NCBI GenBank assembly: GCA_002418005.1
Contig: DIDF01000063.1
Coordinates: 1-60,695 of the forward strand
Length of the DNA stretch: 60,695 bases
Direction of reading: 5' to 3'
Origin: Lactobacillaceae bacterium UBA5807
GTDB taxonomy: Bacteria > Bacillota > Bacilli > Lactobacillales > Lactobacillaceae
Of the stretch, positions 44,479-51,904 are shown piece after piece (the stretch's first letter is position 1; every line of letters starts with the position of its first letter). The notes beneath the pieces were generated by a model. It was given only the letters and a program-made list of their open reading frames with translations, made no database searches and was not told where the DNA came from. Position numbers and translations under genes: made by a program.

Positions 44479-45857
44479 TAATCTTCCTCCTGTTTGTGAG
44501 TTAATTCTTCAACGTATTTAATATATTCATCGCCCCGAACTTCAAAGTTAGGGAACTGATCCCAGCTGGCATTGGCAGGTGAAAGTAAAATTATGTCACC
44601 TTTAGCACTATCAGAATAAGCAACCGGAACCGCTTGTTTTAAAGTATCAACTTTGGTAATTTTTTCAATACCGGCTTTTTTAAGAGAATCTTCCAGCAAA
44701 TCAGCAGTTTGGCCGAATAAAACAGCTGCTTTAACATGATCTTTAAATTGGGGAATCAATTTATCAAATGTGTATCCTCGATCGAGACCACCTGCCAAAA
44801 GGACAACTGGTTTATTAAAACCTTCCAATGCCATTTGGGTTGCTTCAATATCGGTAGCTTTTGAATCGTTATAAAATCTTCGCCCATCAGATTCCAAAAC
44901 ATATTGAAGTCGATGTCTTACACCAGAAAATGTTTCCAAAACATTTGTGATATCTAAATTCGTTTTGCCAAGAATTTTTGCAACCGCAATTGCTGCTAAA
45001 GCATTTTCCACATTTTGTTTACCAGGAACTTTAATATCGTCTGAATTCATAATGAATTCGTCATTATAATAAATCTTGCCATTCTTTTCATAAGCCCCAG
45101 TTGAAATTTCTGTTTTTCTAGCAAATGGAACAACCTTAGCTTTACTTCGTTTGCTTAAATCTCGCCATTCTTGAGAATCAAAATTGATGACGAAATAATC
45201 TTGAGGGGTCTGATTCATAGTAATTCTCATTTTGGCGTTAACGTAATTCTTACGGGTTTTATGGAAATCCAAATGATTAGAAAAAATGTTAGTAATAACG
45301 GCTACATGAGGATGAAGCGTTCTAATTCCCAGTAACATGAAACTAGAGAGTTCCATGACCATCGTGTCATCTTTGGTAGCTTTTGCTGCAACCTTGGTTG
45401 CTGGAATACCAATATTTCCAGCATCATAGGCAACCCCTTTTTGACGATTTTGATTTAATATTTTGGTAATCATTGTAACCGTAGTGGTTTTACCGTTACT
45501 TCCAGTTACCCCAATGATTTGGGCATCTGTAATTTGAGCCGCAAGCTCAACTTCAGTTATGATCGGAATTTCTTTTTTTACAGCCGAAGCAACTAAAGGA
45601 TTGTCATAGGGAATTCCTGGGTTTTTAACAATCAACTCAAATCCACGATTTAACAAGTCCACTGGCTGACTACCAGTGATTGTCTCGATTCCCTCGTCTT
45701 TTAATTTTGCAATTTCTGGAAGTTGCTCCGCTGGCTTTTCATCATTTAAGACTACGTGGGCTCCCAACTGTTTTAGAGTCAACGCCACATTAGTACCACT
45801 CTTGCCAGCCCCAATAACCAATACATCTTTTCCTTTATAATCATCAATCATTTTCAT
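44478..45857 (-). CDS. murD: UDP-MurNAc-alanine:D-glutamate ligase
   Basis: Adds D-Glu to UDP-MurNAc-L-Ala. 459 residues: Rossmann N-domain VLVIGAGKSGTN, ATP loop GVTGSNGKTTT, NHLDFH, and SGVRHRLQYV / YNDSKATD in the ligase domains. ATG 45857 has only a weak GAGAGG upstream, and it is preceded by a terminator-like hairpin after mraY. Confidence 0.97.
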   Translation of the reverse strand: MKMIDDYKGKDVLVIGAGKSGTNVALTLKQLGAHVVLNDEKPAEQLPEIAKLKDEGIETITGSQPVDLLNRGFELIVKNPGIPYDNPLVASAVKKEIPIITEVELAAQITDAQIIGVTGSNGKTTTVTMITKILNQNRQKGVAYDAGNIGIPATKVAAKATKDDTMVMELSSFMLLGIRTLHPHVAVITNIFSNHLDFHKTRKNYVNAKMRITMNQTPQDYFVINFDSQEWRDLSKRSKAKVVPFARKTEISTGAYEKNGKIYYNDEFIMNSDDIKVPGKQNVENALAAIAVAKILGKTNLDITNVLETFSGVRHRLQYVLESDGRRFYNDSKATDIEATQMALEGFNKPVVLLAGGLDRGYTFDKLIPQFKDHVKAAVLFGQTADLLEDSLKKAGIEKITKVDTLKQAVPVAYSDSAKGDIILLSPANASWDQFPNFEVRGDEYIKYVEELTHKQEED

Positions 45858-45899
45858 TAGCCAAAAAGCCTCTCATTCTCCAAATTTCTATAAAACCGC

Positions 45900-45921
45900 A
45901 AAAAAACTGGATAGAATCCAG
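45900..45921 (-). terminator. Terminator-like hairpin between mraY and murD
   Basis: On the minus strand CTGGAT-TCT-ATCCAG (45921-45907) followed by seven T. It lies directly after the mraY stop and inside what is normally one continuous division/cell-wall transcript. The stem is only 6 bp, so it may attenuate rather than stop transcription. Confidence 0.6.
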
Positions 45922-45922
45922 C

Positions 45923-46882
45923 TTAAATAATCGTCATGACAGTGATTGCAGACATAATCAAAGAAATTGACCAAAAAACAGTATCAATCTTCCATTCAGA
46001 CCAACCCAACATTTCAAAATGATGATGGATTGGGGTCATCTTAAACACCCGTTTCCCAGTCAGTTTAAAAGATGCAACCTGAATCATAACACTCAAAGTT
46101 TCAATTACATAAATTATTCCAATTGACAACAAGGACAGTTCATGGTGCAGCAGGATTGAAACTGCTGCAATTGCACCACCTAAAGCCAGTGAACCCATGT
46201 CACCCATAAATATTTTGGCAGGTTTGTGATTAAAAATGAAAAAACCAATTAACCCACCAACAACCGTTACACAAAATACTAAAACCGAAATTTGATGCTG
46301 ATGGGAAGCAATAATTGCGTAAGCCGCAAAAGATATCGTTGCACAGCCTGCCACCAAACCATCCAAACCATCCGTAAGGTTTACGGCATTTGAAAAGCCA
46401 ACCAGCCAAATCACAACAAACAAAATGTAAATTGCCCCTAAAGGAAGGTCAGCCCCAAAAGGAATCTTGATTGCCAACGGAAATCCTTCATGGACATAAA
46501 CCGCTGCAAAAACCAAGGAAAAAATTATCTGGCCTAACAGTTTTTGCCAAGCTTTCAATCCCTGATTTTGACGATGGAATATTTTAATGCTGTCGTCCCA
46601 CATTCCAAGAACTCCAAACATAACTAAGACAAACAATAAAATTAACAAAGAAGCGGTCAAAAGCGACTGCCATGCCCCAAACACTAAATCTGTTATGAGG
46701 ATCGCGAAAATAAATAAGATTCCACCCATTGTAGGAGTTCCAGATTTCTTTTCGTGCCACTTTGGCCCTTCTTCTCTAATTGTCTGGCCTTCATGTTTGC
46801 TTCTAAAGTAGCGAATAAGACTCGGCATCAAAACGATAGTGATCAAAAATGAACTCACCGAAGGTACCAACCAGTTTAACAT
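45923..46882 (-). CDS. mraY: Phospho-N-acetylmuramoyl-pentapeptide transferase
   Basis: Integral membrane enzyme making lipid I. 319 residues from ATG 46882 (MLNWLVPSVS), the usual family length; GTG 46897 adds five residues but would overlap the GGTGG site. About 10 hydrophobic segments; conserved GTPTMGGILF, NLTDGLDGL, GFFIFNHKPAKIFMGDMGS and PIHHHFE. Confidence 0.97.
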   Translation of the reverse strand: MLNWLVPSVSSFLITIVLMPSLIRYFRSKHEGQTIREEGPKWHEKKSGTPTMGGILFIFAILITDLVFGAWQSLLTASLLILLFVLVMFGVLGMWDDSIKIFHRQNQGLKAWQKLLGQIIFSLVFAAVYVHEGFPLAIKIPFGADLPLGAIYILFVVIWLVGFSNAVNLTDGLDGLVAGCATISFAAYAIIASHQHQISVLVFCVTVVGGLIGFFIFNHKPAKIFMGDMGSLALGGAIAAVSILLHHELSLLSIGIIYVIETLSVMIQVASFKLTGKRVFKMTPIHHHFEMLGWSEWKIDTVFWSISLIMSAITVMTII

Positions 46883-46904
46883 AATAAAATATTCCACCCT
46901 TTAA

Positions 46905-49061
46905 CTATTCAAAATTAGCCTTTAAGACCATATTTCCAGAAATGTGTTGGTTATAAGCGATACTTTGACTGTCAGCAAAACCACTGCCAGTTGCTTCTAA
47001 TTTCATTCCGGTTAACTTGCACAAATTAGTAACATCTGCTTTGCTCCACCCGATAATCTTAGGCATATACCAATTACCATTAGTCAGAATAAATACTCGG
47101 CTGCCTTCGTAAGCTTTACTTCCTGCCGCAGCAATCTGTTTGATAACAGAGCTTCCATTACCAACGGTAACTACATTAAGACCTTTTTGACTAAGAGTAG
47201 TCTTAGCTTCATCCAATGTATTAAAAGCCACCGAAGGAACCGTAACTTTAACTTTTGCAGATGTCGTCCCAGTATTCTGCAAAGCTCTTACCATTACTGG
47301 CTTAAATATTTCTGCTAACAACTGGGTCGGCGTCTTTAAACCAGTTAAAGTCGGTTGTCCCATCGTTATAAACATTACATAGCGCGGATTATTTGCCGGA
47401 ACCATTCCAGCAACTGAATACAGATAACTATCGTCACCAGAGGCATAACTACCCTGCCCATTACTTACTTGGGCAGTACCTGTTTTAGCGGCAACTCGAT
47501 AACCGCTAATTTTATAATCTTGACCAATTCCATAGCTCTTGTAGACAACATCTTGCATATGCTGACGGACAGCTTGCGCAGTTGAAGCCTTAATTGGTTG
47601 GCCAATTTGAGTTGGCCCATATTTTTTAACAATTTTGCCATTAGGAGAGACAATTTTTGACAAAAAGTACGGCTTCATCATTTTACCATTATTCGAGATT
47701 GCCGTCAGTCCCTGCATCATTTGCATTGGTGTGACTTCAATGCCTTGCCCAAAGGCAGTATCAGCCTGTTCAATTGGATACTGGAACTGCATTTTCCCAG
47801 TCTGCTCGCCGACTAACCCCGAGTTAGTTGATTTTAAAAAGTCAAACCGGTGAAGATATTTTTTCCAAGTTTTTGGACCCATCTTCTGTTCAAGATGGGC
47901 CATCGCAACGTTACTCGAAAGAGCAAAGCCCTTGTCATAAGTGATATATCCCCATCCTGCTGTATCCCAATCCGGAACAATCTTACCATCAACCGAATAC
48001 CTTCCTGAAAGATAGGTCTGTTGACCATCAAAATTTCCTGAATCAATGGCAGATGCTAAAGTAAATACCTTCATGGTTGACCCTGGTTCATAAGCTCCCT
48101 GGACTAAATTATTTGTCCAAGCATTAGAGATTCCACTTAAAGTCTGAGCATTGAACGTTGGTCGCTGAGAAGCAGCCACAATTTTTCCGGTCTTAGCATC
48201 CATGAGGATCGCGTTCATAGATTTTGGATGAACCTGCGAAACCACAGAGTCCATTTCGCTTTCAAGTAAGATCTGAAGTCGAGAATCTAAAGTAGTGTAC
48301 ACGTCGTCGCCATTTTTAACAGGCTTTTCTTCTTGTTTTCTACCTGGAAGTAAGTATCCACGAACATCATATTCGGCCGCTTTAAAGCCGTCTGTGCCAG
48401 ATAAGTACTTATTAAAAGCTTGTTCAATTCCAATTTGCCCAACAAGGTTGGTTCCGCCATCAGAATTCTTTTTTGGTGAAGCTAAACCAATTAAGTTAGA
48501 CGAGAAAACACCATTTGGATAAAGTCTCGCCTGTTGTTGAATAAAATGAATTCCATTTAAATGTTGATTATCAATACTCTTTTTTGTCATCAATGAAATA
48601 TTTTGACTGGCTGATCCAAACTGAACTTGAAACGGATGACCATTTGGATTTAAATACTGATATGCCTTTTTTTCACTAATTGGCAGATATTTTGATAAAA
48701 CTTTTGCTACTTGAGTTTTGTTCGTAACATATAGGGGATGATTATTGGAGCCAACTTGCGCTTGGCCTTTATCTAAAATTGCATACATCGAATATGTACT
48801 TGTATCTTCAGCAATCGGCTGACCGTCTGAATCGTATATACTCCCTCTTCTAGCTTTTAAGGTTTGCGTTTGAGTATATAACTGCTGAGTTTTACTAACT
48901 AAATTATTGTGATTAACGTTTTTACCAACCGCTATGTAGAAAAGGCGCAAACTCAAAACAATAAAAAAAGCAGCAAAAACTAAAAATAGCCCAATTCCGA
49001 CTATTTTTTGATTTTTGCTTATTTTTTTAATCTCGTTTGAGTTATTTGATGAGTCATTCAT
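46905..49061 (-). CDS. pbpX: Penicillin-binding protein with PASTA domains (PBP2X/FtsI-like)
   Basis: Septal transpeptidase, class B. 718 residues: one N-terminal membrane helix (about 20-45), dimerisation domain, transpeptidase with S328-TMK, SSN in LSSNVAM and KTG in AAKTGTAQVS, then two PASTA domains (about 597-718). It overlaps ftsL by 4 nt and precedes mraY, as in streptococci and lactobacilli. Confidence 0.95.
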   Translation of the reverse strand: MNDSSNNSNEIKKISKNQKIVGIGLFLVFAAFFIVLSLRLFYIAVGKNVNHNNLVSKTQQLYTQTQTLKARRGSIYDSDGQPIAEDTSTYSMYAILDKGQAQVGSNNHPLYVTNKTQVAKVLSKYLPISEKKAYQYLNPNGHPFQVQFGSASQNISLMTKKSIDNQHLNGIHFIQQQARLYPNGVFSSNLIGLASPKKNSDGGTNLVGQIGIEQAFNKYLSGTDGFKAAEYDVRGYLLPGRKQEEKPVKNGDDVYTTLDSRLQILLESEMDSVVSQVHPKSMNAILMDAKTGKIVAASQRPTFNAQTLSGISNAWTNNLVQGAYEPGSTMKVFTLASAIDSGNFDGQQTYLSGRYSVDGKIVPDWDTAGWGYITYDKGFALSSNVAMAHLEQKMGPKTWKKYLHRFDFLKSTNSGLVGEQTGKMQFQYPIEQADTAFGQGIEVTPMQMMQGLTAISNNGKMMKPYFLSKIVSPNGKIVKKYGPTQIGQPIKASTAQAVRQHMQDVVYKSYGIGQDYKISGYRVAAKTGTAQVSNGQGSYASGDDSYLYSVAGMVPANNPRYVMFITMGQPTLTGLKTPTQLLAEIFKPVMVRALQNTGTTSAKVKVTVPSVAFNTLDEAKTTLSQKGLNVVTVGNGSSVIKQIAAAGSKAYEGSRVFILTNGNWYMPKIIGWSKADVTNLCKLTGMKLEATGSGFADSQSIAYNQHISGNMVLKANFE

Positions 49062-49435
49062 TTAGTAACATTCCTTATATTACCGTTATGTAAAGACATA
49101 CCGTTTTGTTTAGCAACTTTTTGGAGACGGCTACTGCTTTGAAGTTCGCCCATTTGTTGCCTAAGATTTGTGTTACTATTATGCAATCTTTCAATTCGAT
49201 TGTCCAGTTGCTGAAGACTATGTTGAGAGTTCGAAAGGGCGATTTTAGACGAAATTACGGCAACCATCAAAATACAAAGAACTACTGAGCATCCGGTTAT
49301 TAAAGCTTTTTCTAAACCGGAAACTCTTAGTCTGACTTTTGCCTTAGCTCTAACTCTGACTCGAGGTTTGACCCGAGGGATCTCTTTTTCCAATGGTTGA
49401 TCTACTAAGTTACGAGCTAAATTGTTTTGCGCCAT
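49058..49435 (-). CDS. ftsL: Cell-division protein FtsL
   Basis: 125 residues: basic Arg/Lys-rich N-terminus (about 20-42), one membrane helix (about 45-67), and an extracellular leucine-zipper-like coiled coil (about 75-115). Sequence is poorly conserved, so the call rests on topology and position between rsmH and the PBP. GGGGAG precedes ATG 49435. Confidence 0.9.
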   Translation of the reverse strand: MAQNNLARNLVDQPLEKEIPRVKPRVRVRAKAKVRLRVSGLEKALITGCSVVLCILMVAVISSKIALSNSQHSLQQLDNRIERLHNSNTNLRQQMGELQSSSRLQKVAKQNGMSLHNGNIRNVTK

Positions 49436-49455
49436 ATGTATTCTCCCCTTTTAGT

Positions 49456-50403
49456 TTATTTTTTGATTCGTTCAACAATGCGTAATTTAGCGCTGTGAGA
49501 ACGATGATTTTTTTCCAATTCTGCTTCACTGGGTAAAATTGGTTTCCTGGTGATATTCACAAATTTAGGTTTCATGCTCTCCGGAATCATTGGTAAGTCC
49601 GGTGGTAGATCAGGAATCGTAGTGTTTTCTCGGAAGATTTGCTTTACCAGCCGATCTTCTAAAGACTGAAACGATATCACACAAATCCTACCACTAACAT
49701 TCAATAGTGCCAATGCTTTTTCCAAAGATTCTTCTAAAGCAGATAACTCATCGTTAACTGCAATTCGAATTGCCTGAAATACTTTTTTGGCTGGATGACC
49801 GCCGTGACGACGGGCCGCAGCCGGAATTGCATCCTTAATTATTTCAACCAAGTCTTCGGTGGTATCTATCGGATTGTTGGCTCGCTTACGCTCGATCAAC
49901 CGAGCGATTGGCTTGGCAAACTTTTCATCTCCATAGCGATAAAAGATCCGTACCAAGTCTTGATATGGCCATTCATTAACAACTTTCCAGGCATCAAGTG
50001 GATTACTTTGGTCCATTCTCATATCTAAACGAGCATCATACCGGTAGCTAAAACCCCGGTTCGCATCGTCAAATTGAGGTGAGGAAACACCCAAATCATA
50101 AACAACTCCATCAATTCCAGTAATACCAAATTTTGCTAAGGCTTGATCAATATTTCTGAAATTATCATGAACTAAGGTTAATTTATTATCGTCAAGATAT
50201 TTCTTAAGATGTTTTTGATTGTACTGAATTGCTACCTCGTCTTGATCAAAGGAATAAAGATGACCGGACTTGAGCTGTTCAAGAATTTTACTACTGTGGC
50301 CGCCGCCACCAAGTGTGGCATCAACGTATACACCTGCGGGTTTAATGTTCAAGCCCGAAACGGCTTCGTTAAGTAAAACCGTCACGTGTTCAAAATCGGC
50401 CAC
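49456..50403 (-). CDS. rsmH: 16S rRNA (cytosine1402-N4)-methyltransferase
   Basis: Methylates N4 of C1402 using S-adenosylmethionine. 315 residues from GTG 50403 (MADFEHVTVLLNEAV); GGAGG is 7 nt upstream. Motifs: DATLGGGGHS, SFDQDEVA, VYDLGVSSPQFD, RFRYD-like RLDMRMDQ. It directly follows mraZ. Confidence 0.96.
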   Translation of the reverse strand: MADFEHVTVLLNEAVSGLNIKPAGVYVDATLGGGGHSSKILEQLKSGHLYSFDQDEVAIQYNQKHLKKYLDDNKLTLVHDNFRNIDQALAKFGITGIDGVVYDLGVSSPQFDDANRGFSYRYDARLDMRMDQSNPLDAWKVVNEWPYQDLVRIFYRYGDEKFAKPIARLIERKRANNPIDTTEDLVEIIKDAIPAAARRHGGHPAKKVFQAIRIAVNDELSALEESLEKALALLNVSGRICVISFQSLEDRLVKQIFRENTTIPDLPPDLPMIPESMKPKFVNITRKPILPSEAELEKNHRSHSAKLRIVERIKK

Positions 50404-50427
50404 TACAATTCCTCCAGTCATAAATTC

Positions 50428-50853
50428 CTAAAAGTCAATCATATTCTCGGCAATGTCATTGAAATTCTCTTGAGCTTCATTACTGTATTTGTTCCAGCGC
50501 TCTTCGCTCCAAATTTCAAAGCGATTAGAAACTCCAACAATTTCACACTTCTTTTGAATCTTTGCATAATCAATCAAAGTTTTGGGAAGATTAATTCGAC
50601 CTTGCTTGTCAAATTCACACTCAATCGCTGCTGCAAAGAAGAAACGGCCAAATGCTCTTGAATCTTTCTTGGTAATTGGCAATGCCTTGATTTTGTCATA
50701 TACAATCTGCCATTCATCCATCGGATAGCCAAAAAGACAGCCATCCATACCACGGGTGACAACAAACTTAGCTCCCAAATCCTGACGAAACTTTGCGGGA
50801 ATGATAATACGGCCTTTAGTGTCAATATTATGTTCAAACTCACCCATAAACAC
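50428..50853 (-). CDS. mraZ: Transcriptional regulator MraZ
   Basis: AbrB-fold ring-forming regulator of the division/cell-wall cluster. 141 residues from GTG 50853 (MFMGEFEHNIDTKGRIIIPAKF, residues 1-22); AGGGGGTG is 7 nt upstream. Two repeated double-psi swapped hairpins: DTKGRIIIP (11-19) and DKQGRINLP (about 87-95). First gene of the cluster; it controls its own promoter through the boxes directly upstream. Confidence 0.97.
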   Translation of the reverse strand: MFMGEFEHNIDTKGRIIIPAKFRQDLGAKFVVTRGMDGCLFGYPMDEWQIVYDKIKALPITKKDSRAFGRFFFAAAIECEFDKQGRINLPKTLIDYAKIQKKCEIVGVSNRFEIWSEERWNKYSNEAQENFNDIAENMIDF

Positions 50854-50893
50854 CGCATATCACCCCCTACTTTCAAGATACAAACATATTCTA

Positions 50894-50920
50894 CCACAAT
50901 CCACCACTATCAACCACTTT
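50894..50920 (-). promoter_or_regulatory. mraZ: MraZ-box operator upstream of mraZ
   Basis: Three GTGG boxes exactly 10 bp apart (50914-50917, 50904-50907, 50894-50897 on the minus strand), directly upstream of TAGAAT. MraZ of mollicutes and E. coli binds tandem GTGG or TGGG boxes at about 10-bp spacing. So the autoregulatory operator is very likely here. Confidence 0.8.
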
Positions 50921-50983
50921 ACCCGGAATTTTTTTAAACTAATTTTCAAATCCTTAATCTAGCGGGATTTGTCCACAAAAAAA

Positions 50984-51007
50984 GAGACCCAGGCTTCCCT
51001 GAATCTC
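50984..51007 (-). terminator. Terminator after the DUF3397 gene
   Basis: Minus strand: GAGATTCAGG / CCTGGGTCTC with two G-U pairs and a 4-nt loop, then seven T. It separates DUF3397 from the mraZ operon. Confidence 0.8.
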
Positions 51008-51024
51008 CACTTCAAATTATTATT

Positions 51025-51405
51025 TTATTTTACAGTAAAACAAACAAAGAAGACTACAGATATCCAAGCGACAAATAAAACCAAATCACTCATTCGCCAA
51101 AATCTTAAGAAAAATCTACCATAAGTTAATTTGTGATCGTTAAGTATCTGCCAAATTGTTGATATTAAAGCAACAAGCATCCAAACAAAAATAACGTGGG
51201 GAATAAGTGATTCATTTAAAAAGTGGCCGGAAAGATCATAAATGAAGTAAATTAAAAAAGGCGGCCAAACATCTAGCGGATGAATTTTTATTATCCGCTT
51301 AATTGTTTGATTCTTTTGTAAGAGATGAATGACAAAAGCAAGCAAAAACAGTACTAATATTTGAACCAGTATATAAGTGGCAAGCGTAACAATGGAAAAA
51401 AGCAT
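51025..51405 (-). CDS. DUF3397 family membrane protein
   Basis: 126 residues from ATG 51405 (MLFSIVTLATYILVQ); GGAGG is 8 nt upstream. Four hydrophobic segments (about 4-26, 38-58, 66-88, 103-124). DUF3397 proteins of lactobacilli sit upstream of mraZ; function unknown. The gene is divergent from DUF4044, and its start overlaps the DUF4044 promoter region. Confidence 0.85.
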   Translation of the reverse strand: MLFSIVTLATYILVQILVLFLLAFVIHLLQKNQTIKRIIKIHPLDVWPPFLIYFIYDLSGHFLNESLIPHVIFVWMLVALISTIWQILNDHKLTYGRFFLRFWRMSDLVLFVAWISVVFFVCFTVK

Positions 51406-51422
51406 TTTTCTTCCTCCACGAC

Positions 51423-51452
51423 TTGACAAAATGAGTGAAATTACAGCACAAT
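51423..51452 (+). promoter_or_regulatory. Promoter of the DUF4044 gene
   Basis: TTGACA (51423-51428), 18-nt spacer, CACAAT (51447-51452). It begins 18 nt from the divergent DUF3397 start. Confidence 0.6.
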
Positions 51453-51498
51453 AAAGAGTAAATTAGATTTCCAAGTAAGTCTAGAAAGGGTGCAAATC

Positions 51499-51618
51499 TT
51501 GGCACGTAAACAAAGAACACAATTTCAGAAAGTTACCCTAGTTTTTGTCTGGATTATGATAATTGCAACTGTGGGTTCACTCCTAGTTTCAGCTTTCATA
51601 ACCATGATTGGGCAATAA
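51499..51618 (+). CDS. DUF4044 small membrane protein, 39 residues
   Basis: Starts at TTG 51499 (MARKQRTQFQKVTLVFVW) after AAAGGGTG and ends TAA 51618. Basic first 11 residues, then one long hydrophobic helix (about 13-36). Length and the KQRTxFxKVTLVxVWIM pattern match DUF4044, a lactobacillus family of tiny membrane proteins found next to DUF3397. Its own promoter and terminator support expression. Function unknown. It is the only complete plus-strand gene between the unit ending at 12.0 kb and spxH at 57.5 kb. Confidence 0.85.
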   Translation: MARKQRTQFQKVTLVFVWIMIIATVGSLLVSAFITMIGQ

Positions 51619-51642
51619 ACAACTGAAATAATCATATACTTT

Positions 51643-51679
51643 AGATGGGACAAAGTTATTTTGTTCCATCTTTTTTTAT
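51643..51679 (+). terminator. Terminator of the DUF4044 gene
   Basis: Arms AGATGGGACAAAG / TTTTGTTCCATCT with a short loop, followed by seven T on the plus strand. It lies 24 nt past the DUF4044 stop. Confidence 0.92.
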
Positions 51680-51689
51680 AAATTTTTAT

Positions 51690-51764
51690 TAGCTGAAACG
51701 TGTTCCGAAAAGCTGATCCCAGCCAGCTAATGGCAAAAATCAAACATTCAAAGCCAGAATATTT
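51690..51764. repeat. 75-bp direct repeat, copy 1
   Basis: Starts TAGCTGAAACGTGTTCCG and ends CCAGAATATTT. It matches copy 2 (51784-51858) in about 71 of 75 positions with no gap. This copy has no long partner arm. It lies between the DUF4044 terminator and copy 2. Confidence 0.9.
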
Positions 51765-51783
51765 TTACTCTTTTTTGGCTACA

Positions 51784-51858
51784 TAGCTGAAACGTGTTCC
51801 GAAAAGCTGATCCCAGCCAGCTAATGACTTAAATCAAACATTCAAAACCAGAATATTT
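51784..51858. repeat. 75-bp direct repeat, copy 2, part of a long hairpin
   Basis: Same 75-bp unit as copy 1, 94 bp further on. Positions 51801-51843 pair with 51851-51896. The 3' end of the unit overlaps the start of the partner arm. Confidence 0.9.
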
Positions 51859-51896
51859 GATTTAAGCCATTAGCTTCAGGGATCAAAACGCTTTTC
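51801..51896 (-). repeat. Long imperfect hairpin directly after ftsK
   Basis: Paired blocks: 51801-51807 (GAAAAGC) with 51890-51896; 51808-51814 (TGATCCC) with 51879-51885; 51819-51843 with 51851-51875 (25 nt, 23 Watson-Crick). The two exceptions are A-C on the plus strand but G-U on the minus strand, so the structure is better in RNA made in the direction of ftsK. The loop is 7 nt. No T-run closes it, so it is not a standard terminator. Begins 8 nt past the ftsK stop. Confidence 0.8.
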
Positions 51897-51904
51897 TCCA
51901 CACT

